Assembly: GCF_023716565.1 (NCBI RefSeq)
Contig: NZ_CP071849.1
Coordinates: forward strand, 496,001 to 560,000
Length of the DNA: 64,000 bases
Source of the DNA: Vibrio sp. SCSIO 43136
GTDB lineage: Bacteria; Pseudomonadota; Gammaproteobacteria; Enterobacterales; Vibrionaceae
Direction of reading: 5' to 3'
A program made the translations under genes and the position numbers. The first letter of the stretch is position 1, and the number at the start of each line of letters is the position of its first letter. The notes beneath the pieces were generated by a model. That model did no database searches. It was not told the DNA's origin and saw nothing but the letters and a program-made list of their open reading frames with translations. Positions 54,148 through 62,117 of this stretch are shown here, in pieces.

Positions 54148-56493
54148 ATGCAAGTCAAAAAACTCTCTATTTATACTATATTAATGTCAGCAGTGGTGGT
54201 GACTTCTGGGTGTAACCAAGAAGACAAGCGCACATTTGTCGATGTAACGGCCCCGGCTATTTCAATCAAAGGTAATGTGGTTACTCGTCTAGAGGCTGGC
54301 CAGCCCCATATCGATGCAGGTGCAACTGCAAGAGATGATGTTGATGGTCCGGTGCCTGTAGTCGCAACAGGCAATATTGATCAAGATGGCCAAGTTGATA
54401 CCTCCGAACTGGGCCAATCTGCAATTGTGTACACAGCGACTGATAGTTCAAATAACTCTAGCTCTGCTATTCGTACGCTTATTATTGAAGATACGTTGGC
54501 TCCTGTTGTCACTCTTAATGGTGAAAACCCTGTGACTCTAGAGGCAGGTCGAGATGAGTATGTGGAACATGGTGCAACGGCGCTCGACTCCTACGACGGA
54601 GTGCTAGAGCTGACAATCAGTGGGTCGGTTGACCATAATCAATTGGGTCAGTATCAAGTAACCTACAGTGCGATGGACCGATCAAATAATGTTGGCACTG
54701 CGGTAAGAACAGTCAATGTTATTGATACTATTGCTCCGGAACTTACGCTACACGGTGATCGATACATTGAGCTTATTTCACCGCAAGAATTTGTCGATCC
54801 AGGAGCAAGCGCTGTTGATTTATTTGAAGGGGCATTACCTGTCGTTGTGTCAGGGTCTGTTGATCACATGACGCCTGGTACATACCACCTGACTTATCGT
54901 GCGACAGACAGCTCAGGAAACTCAAGTGCTGACTCTAGAACGGTAGTCGTTAAGAGTCTGGACAGAGCTCTTGACCTAAATGTGAAGAACTACTTTGATG
55001 GTACGACAGTAGCTAACTCAAATGTTATCGCAACTATTTATAAAGATGGTGGGGTACATCAAGAACAGCGTTCCGCAGTGACAGATAGTGAAGGCAAAGC
55101 AACACTGTTTGTACCAAAGGACTCTCAACGTATTACTGTGCTTTCTGACGCTTGGGACTACGGTTATTATGGTAAAGCGATTTCAGTTGCTGAAGCTAAC
55201 GTAGACCTATTTCAACAGCCCGTTGTTGCTAAGAAGCGCTTTACACCGGGTCATGATTCTAACTTTACTGTTTCGGTATCTGATATAGATATTATTGAAT
55301 TAGATACCAGTTTTATAATCGACCTCCAAGGCTACGCTCCAAGTATTGACTTAATGAGTGAAGTTACGGTTATCGATCCTGCGCATGATCCTGCGTTGAT
55401 GCCAGGAAACTATGAGACCGTTGGTGAAGATGGGGTTGTTCGTAATATCGAGAGTTTTGGAGCAGTTACATTAGGCATTAATGACGAGAATCGTAACAAG
55501 TACAAAATGCTTGATGGGTTCTATGCTACGGTTCGTATCCCGCTAGCTTCTAGCGTCCAATCTGCTCCAAAGCATCTGTCTTTATACTACTATGACTTCG
55601 AATCAGGATATTGGGTAGAAGGACCACGAGCAGAGCTGATGAGCAATGGCACCAGTCAATATTACCAAGGCAAAGTATCCAAATTTTTGACTTGGAGCGC
55701 AGTTAACCCTATTCAAACCATCCGCATAAACGGTCACGTAGTTGACAAAAACAACAACAGAGTTGCAGGCGTTAATGTAAGTACGCAAGGTGTTGACTAC
55801 TCTGGACGAAATTGGGCAACGACAGACATAAATGGTGAGTTTGCAGTTGCTGCAAAGGCTAACTCTAAAGTCTTACTGTCCGCTTCATCGAAAGATGGCG
55901 AAAGTAGAACACAAACTATTGTGACTGGAAGTGAAGACATTCAACTATCGGAAAGTATTGTTCTAACAGAAAGCGCAGCAGTTGTTACTCTGACTTGGGG
56001 AGCAACACCATCTGATTTAGATACGCAGTTCTTCGGACCAGATTCGGAGTCAGGTGATAGTAGTTTTTTAGTGTACCACGGTAACAAACACCATCATTTT
56101 GAAACCGGATCTGTTTGGCTTGATGTTGATGACACTAGTGGTTTTGGGCCAGAAGTGACGACAGTTGAAACGCTTCCATATCAAGGCAGATACAGTTATG
56201 CAGTTAAAAACTACTCACGTTCGGGTAGCATTGTAAGCTCTCCTGGTCGTGTAGAACTGAGTTTTCAAGGCAGAAAGCAAGTTTTCTCACCACCAGTAGG
56301 TCCGGAGTCTTATTGTTGGGCAGTTTTCGATTTTGTTGTTAATCATGGTGGTGGCATCACTATTGAAGAGAAATCCAGCTGGGAAGATGATGCATATTGT
56401 AGTGGACAGCGTACTTCGAGATTTTCAACGATGTTTGAAGTTGAAAACGTCAGTATTTTGCAAGATCTAATCATCAAGAAATACTACAAGTAA
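54148..56493 (+). CDS. Large surface lipoprotein with Ig-like DUF5011 repeats and DUF2135-like end
   Basis: This 781-residue protein has a lipobox (VTSGC22, next residue Asn, so outer-membrane sorting is expected). Three DUF5011/HYR-type Ig-like repeats follow (about 34-113, 114-191, 192-268), each with VTLEAGxxYVDHGATA-like and YxxxDxSxNxSxxxRTV features. The middle (about 270-520) is beta-rich and unassigned; about 524-595 is a carboxypeptidase-regulatory-like fold (NGHVVDKNNNRVAGVNVSTQ); the end (about 610-781) resembles YfaP-type DUF2135 (WGATPSDLDTQFFGP, WLDVDDTSGFGPE). It is likely surface-exposed. It lies 210 bp upstream of the rotary-motor operon in the same direction, and may be its external part. 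Confidence 0.82.
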   Translation: MQVKKLSIYTILMSAVVVTSGCNQEDKRTFVDVTAPAISIKGNVVTRLEAGQPHIDAGATARDDVDGPVPVVATGNIDQDGQVDTSELGQSAIVYTATDSSNNSSSAIRTLIIEDTLAPVVTLNGENPVTLEAGRDEYVEHGATALDSYDGVLELTISGSVDHNQLGQYQVTYSAMDRSNNVGTAVRTVNVIDTIAPELTLHGDRYIELISPQEFVDPGASAVDLFEGALPVVVSGSVDHMTPGTYHLTYRATDSSGNSSADSRTVVVKSLDRALDLNVKNYFDGTTVANSNVIATIYKDGGVHQEQRSAVTDSEGKATLFVPKDSQRITVLSDAWDYGYYGKAISVAEANVDLFQQPVVAKKRFTPGHDSNFTVSVSDIDIIELDTSFIIDLQGYAPSIDLMSEVTVIDPAHDPALMPGNYETVGEDGVVRNIESFGAVTLGINDENRNKYKMLDGFYATVRIPLASSVQSAPKHLSLYYYDFESGYWVEGPRAELMSNGTSQYYQGKVSKFLTWSAVNPIQTIRINGHVVDKNNNRVAGVNVSTQGVDYSGRNWATTDINGEFAVAAKANSKVLLSASSKDGESRTQTIVTGSEDIQLSESIVLTESAAVVTLTWGATPSDLDTQFFGPDSESGDSSFLVYHGNKHHHFETGSVWLDVDDTSGFGPEVTTVETLPYQGRYSYAVKNYSRSGSIVSSPGRVELSFQGRKQVFSPPVGPESYCWAVFDFVVNHGGGITIEEKSSWEDDAYCSGQRTSRFSTMFEVENVSILQDLIIKKYYK

Positions 56494-56511
56494 TTAAACT
56501 TGTCATTTATG

Positions 56512-56542
56512 AAAGGCTCGCAATATTAATGTTGGAGCCTTT
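56512..56542 (+). terminator. Weak terminator after the lipoprotein gene
   Basis: AAAGGCTC (56512-56519) pairs with GAGCCTTT (56535-56542). The T run is poor, so read-through into the next operon is likely. Confidence 0.55.
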
Positions 56543-56632
56543 AGAAAATTTAGTGACTTTTTGTTGTGCGGTATGTCTTTTTTTAATTTGTTGCTTCGCT
56601 AGGTAAGTTTTTTTTATCAGTTTGGCTCGCGA

Positions 56633-56661
56633 TTGAATAAATGATATTAGCTATGTAATAT
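56633..56661 (+). promoter_or_regulatory. Promoter of the motor operon
   Basis: TTGAAT (56633-56638), a 17-bp spacer and TAATAT (56656-56661) make a good sigma-70-type promoter 42 bp before the TTG start of the outer-membrane protein gene. No sigma-54 or sigma-28 flagellar promoter is seen. Confidence 0.6.
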
Positions 56662-56703
56662 CCACACCTCAATCAGTTACCTCGTCATATCAGGCAAATA
56701 ATT

Positions 56704-57717
56704 TTGAAAAAAATAGCTCTAATTAAGCTAGCAATTAGCTCATTTTTGCTGTCTTTATCGGCAGTCGCATCTGACGTTACTACGTCAAATTTAAATACGG
56801 TGTACGATTTCATCGAAAGTGATGGTGTTTGGTTTGCGGTAAAAGATAGTGCAGCAAATAATGCAGTTAAATCTGTGACCGTTGTTTATCAAGGTCGCAT
56901 TGATGAAACGACCACACAAGGTCAAGTCGACGATATAAATTCGCAGCTAAAAAGTAAGCTGCATAACATGGGCTTAACGGTCCGTGACTGTATCGAATGC
57001 GGTAAACAAACCGTGCATTTGACAAAAACCTCGATCAAATATAAGCGAGGTTTAGAAACGAACGACGACCTGCGTCAATTAGGGCGTGAAATCCAAAGTG
57101 ATGCTTTCCTAAAGTGGGACATGAACATTGCTCAAGATAGCCAAAATATGATCCTTGCGCTGGTCAAATCTGAAAACAATCAGGTGTTTTGGACAGATAG
57201 CTTCTATCGTTCCGAGCTTGTTGACGAGATCGTTGAGAAACAAGACCGTAGCCAGTTTGGTATTGCTCTGAGCAATATTGCCCTAGGTGCATATCCTAAC
57301 TCTCCACGTTTAAATGGCTTCGACAACGTAACTGATTTTAGCCTTCGTTATTACACCGGTCGTCAACCAAACGAAAAGCTTCACTTTGCGGTGATTGCTA
57401 ATCACTTCCGAAGCACCGACCAAAATCGCAACATTGATGTGAAAAGCTATGGTGCTGAAGGGCGTATCCTATATAGCATCACCGACTCTTGGCCGAAGCC
57501 GAGTGTTTATCTGGGGCTAGGCTCGCAGTTTATCGAAGGTCGCAACAATCTATCAGTACGCACAGGTGTTGAGTTTGCGGTGATGAAAAATCTGTTTTTC
57601 GACTTAGGTACCATCTACGTGGAGCGTAACGATTATCACCGTATGGAAGTAAATAGCATTCCACCGGTGACTTTTGGTGGTTTAGCTGTCGATTTTACCG
57701 TTGGTCTTCGCTTCTAA
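56704..57717 (+). CDS. Outer-membrane protein with CsgG/FlgO/FlgT-like domain and beta-barrel
   Basis: This 337-residue protein has a signal peptide (to about AVA22), a periplasmic part (about 50-180) in the style of CsgG/FlgO/FlgT/TolB-N domains (INSQLKSKLHNMGLTVRDC, LGREIQSDAFLKWDMNI, NNQVFWTDSF), and a C-terminal part (about 195-337) of alternating amphipathic strands ending in GLRF, the terminal Phe typical of outer-membrane barrels. FlgT and FlgO are parts of Vibrio flagellar basal-body rings, so this could be the outer-membrane bushing of a motor. The start is a TTG with AGG upstream. First gene of the five-gene motor operon; the next starts 6 bp later. Confidence 0.72.
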   Translation: MKKIALIKLAISSFLLSLSAVASDVTTSNLNTVYDFIESDGVWFAVKDSAANNAVKSVTVVYQGRIDETTTQGQVDDINSQLKSKLHNMGLTVRDCIECGKQTVHLTKTSIKYKRGLETNDDLRQLGREIQSDAFLKWDMNIAQDSQNMILALVKSENNQVFWTDSFYRSELVDEIVEKQDRSQFGIALSNIALGAYPNSPRLNGFDNVTDFSLRYYTGRQPNEKLHFAVIANHFRSTDQNRNIDVKSYGAEGRILYSITDSWPKPSVYLGLGSQFIEGRNNLSVRTGVEFAVMKNLFFDLGTIYVERNDYHRMEVNSIPPVTFGGLAVDFTVGLRF

Positions 57718-57723
57718 GGAGTT

Positions 57724-58302
57724 ATGATGAAATTTAAATACCTACTTTTGGCGACGCTGATCAGTCAACCTGTTTTTGCGTCAGAACAAGATGACGAAAC
57801 CCAAGTAGATCTGGCTCCAGCGATGCAAACCCCTTTGACACCAACCCGCGATGACTTGCTTGTGATTGAAGTGCAAGGGAATCAATATCGCTCATCGGTT
57901 CAAATAGACTTGTCTGATCCAAACTTAATCCTTGTGATTGATAATGATGCGGTAGAAGCTCAACAAGGCGACACAGAAGAGCTTCTTGAATCAGAACTTT
58001 CTGAAGAGGCGGCAGAACTTGATGAAGAAACCGCTCTTACTCTTGATAGAGAAGCTGAGTGCTTGGCTCTGCGTCTTGAAGCGAAAGAAGCTGCTGCTAA
58101 AGGTGACTATGAGCAAGCGCTGAAGTTGTTGGACCAAGCGTTGCCACTCGCTGAGCAACCAGCTCAGGTGCTGGCGACGAAAGGCAGTGTGCTCTATAAG
58201 CTCAAAGACATGCCAGGTGCGATCCAAGCATGGAAAAAGGCTCTAGCTATTGACCCATCGATGACAGAAGTCTCTGAAATGCTTAAATGGTTGGAAAAAT
58301 AA
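57724..58302 (+). CDS. Periplasmic TPR protein of the motor operon
   Basis: This 192-residue exported protein has a signal peptide (to about VFA19), a beta-like segment (about 40-75, DLLVIEVQGNQYRSSVQ), an acidic linker (GDTEELLESELSEEAAELDE), and two or so TPR repeats (about 115-190: AAAKGDYEQALKLLDQALPL and LYKLKDMPGAIQAWKKALAI). TPR proteins act as assembly scaffolds, as PilF or TcpI-like pilotins do. It begins 6 bp after the outer-membrane protein gene with GGAG before it, and ends 1 bp before the FliF-FliG fusion gene. It probably connects the inner- and outer-membrane parts. Confidence 0.78.
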   Translation: MMKFKYLLLATLISQPVFASEQDDETQVDLAPAMQTPLTPTRDDLLVIEVQGNQYRSSVQIDLSDPNLILVIDNDAVEAQQGDTEELLESELSEEAAELDEETALTLDREAECLALRLEAKEAAAKGDYEQALKLLDQALPLAEQPAQVLATKGSVLYKLKDMPGAIQAWKKALAIDPSMTEVSEMLKWLEK

Positions 58303-58303
58303 T

Positions 58304-60031
58304 ATGAGCAAGGTAATTCAATTTATTGGTAGCTTTGCTCTAGTTGCGAGTACTGTTGTCGCAGCACAGTCGTCTCTTGAGCTTGAGCAAATGGCTTTTA
58401 CAGCCGAATTAGAATCACGTCTTAATAACGATATCGAACGTGTGATTGGTCCAAATCGTCATGTTTTAGTGGTTGAGGCAGAGCTTGTTCGAGAGCCTAT
58501 TGGAGTGCCTGAGCAAGCACTAGCACCGCAACAACCTAAACCTGTTGCGTCGACCAAGGTTAATGACGAACGACTCCCAGAACTTCCTGGGCTATCAGGG
58601 ATTGCAACGGCGGATGCACTAGAGGTTGTAGAGCAGGATCTTGATGACACGCAAGTAAATCAAGAAGAGTTGCCTTTACAAGAACAGCCAACCGCTCCTG
58701 CGATGGAAAAGAAAATTCGCTCCATTTCTACAATTCTTCAGCTCGATACCAGTATCGCACAAGATAAGGTTGAACTGGTACGAAGCGTAGCGTTGAAAAA
58801 ACTGCAATACAATGCGCTACGTGGTGACAAGTTTACATTGATCCAAACGGATTTAGAGATAGCAGATCAAAATTTTGCTGGAGCGAAAAGCTGGCAAGAT
58901 TACTGGTGGGTAGTGATCGTCGCAATTGCGCTTCTAATTGCCTTGTGGGGCGTGATGAAAGCTAAGAGAGCGGTTAAAGAAGATGCTCCGGTGATTGATA
59001 TGTCTCCCAGTGCCCCACAAGCATTGCTAGATGCAAAAAAGGGGGAGCTGAAGGAGATCCGTCAGAAACTCGTTAAGTACAGCCTAAGTGAACCTAAAAA
59101 GGTCAATGATGCTCTTAGCCGGCTGAGCTTAAATGAGCAAAATACTCCCGTGTTTGCTTCAGCGTACCAAGAGCTAGGCCGTGCCCTGTTTACGTCGGTT
59201 TTTCCGGTACTCAATAAGCAAATCCCTACTTACTTGAAATACCTGGATGAAAATCCAGCGGATTACGATCGTCTAGTTCGTGACCTGTCTGACTTGCAAC
59301 ATTTATTGGTTGACGCTAACTCAGTGGAGCAATTCGAGTTTCAAACTCGTCCGTTTGAGTTCCTTGAAAAGCTAACGACTAATCAGGTCCGCTGGTTAAT
59401 CGACGATGAAGCGATCAAAATTAAAGCTCTAGTATTAAGCCAACTTTCTTCACAGCAAGCGAGTTCACTGATGGCAACATTTGAGCCAGAAGTACAAGCA
59501 ATGCTGGCCACCGAGATTGTTCAATTTGAATCGATGCCGATGGCTGCATTTAATGAAGTGGCGACTTCGCTGGCTGTAAAAGCGCAAACTGTTCCTGATT
59601 ACAAGACGGTTAAGTCGGACGGTAATCAGATCTTGGTTAATTTGTTGGATAGCATGAATATGAGCCAACAAGAAGGCCTGCTAGCCCAGCTAAAACAGTC
59701 ATCGCCTGATTCGTACATTGAACTTCGTAAGGTTTACTACATCTTTGAAGATTTGGTTAATACACCGAAGAATGTGGTTAGCAACGTACTGCGAACAATT
59801 GACGGTGAAACTCTAGCAATAGCCTTTGCAGATATAGAAGAAGCAGATTTGACTCGCTTACTTAGCTGCTTACCTGATCGTTTTGCTGCAATGGTACAGT
59901 CCGAGATCGAGCGTATGGCTACGATCACAACAGAGCAACGATTTGCTGCGAAGCAACAAGTTGTCGATGCAATGCGTGTCGCCCTTGCAAACAACCAGTT
60001 CCACATGAGTGATCTGGAGCAAGCTGCATGA
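58304..60031 (+). CDS. Natural FliF(C-domain)-FliG fusion, rotor protein
   Basis: This 575-residue protein joins two flagellar parts. Residues 1-22 are a signal or first membrane helix. Residues 30-185 resemble the FliF/YscJ C-terminal ring domain: ELESRLNNDIERVIGPNRHV and, after an acidic Pro-rich insert (65-135), KKIRSISTILQLD with VALKKLQYNALRGDKFTLI. A membrane helix follows (200-219). Residues 245-575 match FliG: middle domain (FLEKLTTNQVRWLIDDEAIK, VLSQLSSQQASSLMATFEPE) and C-terminal domain (SDGNQILVNLLDSMNMSQQE, KVYYIFEDLVNTPKNVVSNV). In the torque-helix region (511-538) R526 and E534 align with E. coli FliG R281 and D289. It would be an inner-membrane ring with its rotor head in the cytosol. 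The stop overlaps motA-like start by 4 bp. Confidence 0.82.
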   Translation: MSKVIQFIGSFALVASTVVAAQSSLELEQMAFTAELESRLNNDIERVIGPNRHVLVVEAELVREPIGVPEQALAPQQPKPVASTKVNDERLPELPGLSGIATADALEVVEQDLDDTQVNQEELPLQEQPTAPAMEKKIRSISTILQLDTSIAQDKVELVRSVALKKLQYNALRGDKFTLIQTDLEIADQNFAGAKSWQDYWWVVIVAIALLIALWGVMKAKRAVKEDAPVIDMSPSAPQALLDAKKGELKEIRQKLVKYSLSEPKKVNDALSRLSLNEQNTPVFASAYQELGRALFTSVFPVLNKQIPTYLKYLDENPADYDRLVRDLSDLQHLLVDANSVEQFEFQTRPFEFLEKLTTNQVRWLIDDEAIKIKALVLSQLSSQQASSLMATFEPEVQAMLATEIVQFESMPMAAFNEVATSLAVKAQTVPDYKTVKSDGNQILVNLLDSMNMSQQEGLLAQLKQSSPDSYIELRKVYYIFEDLVNTPKNVVSNVLRTIDGETLAIAFADIEEADLTRLLSCLPDRFAAMVQSEIERMATITTEQRFAAKQQVVDAMRVALANNQFHMSDLEQAA

Positions 60032-60810
60032 TCTCATTAAGCACCATTACTGGCCTATTGATGGCAGTGGGCGTTCTGTTGGGAGCCATTATTATGAGTA
60101 CAGATAACTACATGTTATTTGTCAGCTTTTCTAGCTTGATAATTGTGCTTGGCGGAACGTTAACAGCAACTTTAATGAGCTATTCATATCCGTTAATTTT
60201 TCAGTCATTTAAAGGTTTTTTGCAAAACCTAATCGATGAAAAAAATGTGGTAAAAGCAAAGCAAGACTCTATATCTCGCACTCTGGAATGGAACCAAATA
60301 TTCCGTACAGGTGGTATGGCTGCGTTGGAAACTTCGCTAACTGAAAAAGAGTTAAAGGACCCATTTGTCAGTTTGGGCATTGAGCTTATCGGTACTGGTT
60401 ACAAAGGAAGTGAGCTTAAGAATATGCTTGACGAGAGTAATCACAGCCAGCGCCAAGCTGAGATGAGTCAAGCGCAAGTGCTCAACTCTATGGGTAACTT
60501 CGCCCCAGGCTTTGGAATGATTGGTACTCTGATTGGCTTAATTACCATGCTAGATAACTTAAATGGTGATTTGGCAGCATTAGGCAATGGCTTAGCAGTA
60601 GCCCTATTGACTACGTTATACGGTATTTTGCTTGCTCAGCTGCTTTTCAAACCGGCTTCAACTCGCGTTGCTCGCCGTGTTGAGAATCACTTTGAGAATC
60701 GTGAGATGCAGATCAATGCTTTTGTCTTAATGACCGAAAAGCGTCCTGAGCTATACCTACAAGACTCCATGAACGCCCACTTGCCATTCCAAAAACGTTT
60801 GGAGGTTTAG
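60028..60810 (+). CDS. MotA/PomA-like stator subunit
   Basis: This 260-residue protein has four membrane helices and close similarity to PomA/MotA: TLTATLM in TM2, NFAPGFGMIGTLIGLITML in TM3 and ALLTTLYGILLAQLLFKPAS in TM4. P160 equals the essential TM3 proline. T167, T195 and T196 correspond to PomA Thr158, Thr185 and Thr186, which mark sodium stators. In the cytosolic loop, R93 and E101 (FRTGGMAALETSL) equal PomA Arg88 and Glu96, residues that contact FliG. TolQ/ExbB lack this loop. It overlaps the FliF-FliG gene by 4 bp and is followed by the MotB-like gene after 1 bp. Confidence 0.88.
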   Translation: MISLSTITGLLMAVGVLLGAIIMSTDNYMLFVSFSSLIIVLGGTLTATLMSYSYPLIFQSFKGFLQNLIDEKNVVKAKQDSISRTLEWNQIFRTGGMAALETSLTEKELKDPFVSLGIELIGTGYKGSELKNMLDESNHSQRQAEMSQAQVLNSMGNFAPGFGMIGTLIGLITMLDNLNGDLAALGNGLAVALLTTLYGILLAQLLFKPASTRVARRVENHFENREMQINAFVLMTEKRPELYLQDSMNAHLPFQKRLEV

Positions 60811-60811
60811 A

Positions 60812-61465
60812 ATGGCACGCCAACGTGTTAATCAAGAGCTTAAGGAGGACAACGAATGGATGACAACCTACAGTGATGCCATCACTTTATTGTTAGCATT
60901 CTTTGTTTTGATTGTTGCGGTATCACAGATCGATGAAGGTAAGCTTGAAGACCTAAAAAAGGGCCGAACTAGTATTATGGGTGAACCAGCCGATGTCCCG
61001 ATGGAGGTTATTCAAGCAGAGATCCAAGAAATTGTGGAGGAACAAAAGCTTGAGTCGGTTGTAATAACCCCAGTCATTGATGGTTTGAAAATCGAGCTGG
61101 ATAGTGAAAATCTGTACCAGTCGGGTTCTGCCGATTTAACGTCTAAAGGTGAACAAGTGATTAGAGAGTTTGCTGGTGCGTTGCTTGAGGTGAACTTAGA
61201 AGATCGAGCGATTGTTGTTGAAGGTCATAGTGATGATGTTCCTATTAATACTTCTAAGTACCGCAGCAACTGGGAATTGTCAGGCTCGCGTGCTGTTCAG
61301 GTTGTGCAGCAGTTGATTGATCTAGGCATCAATAAAAACCTTCTCAGTGCGATTGCATACGCAGACACTCGTCCACGAGCAGACCAATCGCTTACTATAG
61401 AAAAACAGCGAGAACAAAATCGGCGTGTGGTCATCTATATAAAGCGAGATTACACAGACCGCTAA
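60812..61465 (+). CDS. MotB/PomB-like stator subunit
   Basis: This 217-residue protein has one membrane helix starting WMTTYSDAITLLLAFFVLIV, with D22 at the place of the ion-carrying Asp24 of PomB (Asp32 of MotB). A plug/linker region follows (about 45-100), then an OmpA-type peptidoglycan-binding domain (VEGHSDDVPINTSKYRSN, LSGSRAVQVVQQLI, QREQNRRVVIYI) with its Asp/Arg peptide-binding residues. It is shorter than PomB (about 315), with a short linker, so the wall is gripped close to the membrane. Last gene of the operon; terminator at 61473-61500. Confidence 0.9.
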   Translation: MARQRVNQELKEDNEWMTTYSDAITLLLAFFVLIVAVSQIDEGKLEDLKKGRTSIMGEPADVPMEVIQAEIQEIVEEQKLESVVITPVIDGLKIELDSENLYQSGSADLTSKGEQVIREFAGALLEVNLEDRAIVVEGHSDDVPINTSKYRSNWELSGSRAVQVVQQLIDLGINKNLLSAIAYADTRPRADQSLTIEKQREQNRRVVIYIKRDYTDR

Positions 61466-61472
61466 CGAAATG

Positions 61473-61502
61473 GCCCAACTAGTGACTCTAGTTGGGCTTT
61501 AT
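61473..61502. terminator. Terminator of the motor operon
   Basis: GCCCAACTAG (61473-61482) pairs perfectly with CTAGTTGGGC (61488-61497), followed by TTTATT. It lies between convergent genes. Confidence 0.9.
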
Positions 61503-61510
61503 TGAATCCG

Positions 61511-61948
61511 TTAAAATCCACGACGCTTCCAAAACTGCCCCTCATCACGAGCGACGACGGTAAATTTTTTCTCCGCTATGATCTGACCATTCATCTCCAT
61601 CGTCATGTGCCACTCTCCTAGGTTACTTTCAAGCCCATCGACGGGGTGCAGAAGTTGGATGGTATCACCTAAATAAAAATCCCAGTCGTTACTTCCTACA
61701 TGAATTTCTCCGTCAAAAGGCGCAAGAACCTTGCCTTTCTTATTGATCACGCCGGGGTGGTTTACACAGTAGTAGAGCTTGGTGCCTTTGGCTTTTTTGA
61801 TGTTCACGATGAACCCAAATTCTACGTCTTCATCAGCGACAATTTGAGTAGTGAAGTCTTGTATTTTAGGCAGATCTTTTGATGAAAAATCCCACGTAGA
61901 ATAGAGTCCGTAAGAGGTGATCTCAACGATTGGAGAGCGCTTTGCCAT
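61511..61948 (-). CDS. DUF3859 family protein
   Basis: This 145-residue soluble beta-rich protein matches, as I recall, DUF3859: it starts KRSPIVEITSYGLYSTWD, and has EFGFIVNIKKAKGTKLYY, GSNDWDFYLGDT and MNGQIIAEKKFTV. The function of the family is unknown. It has no signal peptide. It is a lone gene, convergent with the motor operon and divergent from the LysR gene. Confidence 0.75.
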   Translation of the reverse strand: MAKRSPIVEITSYGLYSTWDFSSKDLPKIQDFTTQIVADEDVEFGFIVNIKKAKGTKLYYCVNHPGVINKKGKVLAPFDGEIHVGSNDWDFYLGDTIQLLHPVDGLESNLGEWHMTMEMNGQIIAEKKFTVVARDEGQFWKRRGF

Positions 61949-62117
61949 TAGGTCGTGGCCTTTAGAGTTTTGATTACTAATGGGTATTCTATCGGCTATT
62001 ACGTTAGGAATCGACGATTAAGGTCTAATTGGGTTAGGTTGTCAGGATAAGAAAACTCAATCAATGGGCTATAATAACTACTAAATTAGTGTGATTATCA
62101 AGGAATGATTGATAAAG

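Noticed and set aside
54148-61465. Zorya anti-phage system
   Set aside because: ZorA and ZorB are MotA/MotB-like, but there is no ZorC, ZorD or ZorE-like gene, the MotA-like protein lacks the long cytosolic tail of ZorA, and FliF/FliG parts are present.
54148-61465. Part of an ordinary flagellar gene cluster
   Set aside because: No rod, hook, export, FliM/FliN or chemotaxis genes flank it, and FliF and FliG are fused and shortened.
60028-61465. TolQR or ExbBD pair
   Set aside because: The MotA-like protein has four helices with the PomA-type cytosolic loop, and the partner has an OmpA-type wall-binding domain, which TolR/ExbD lack.
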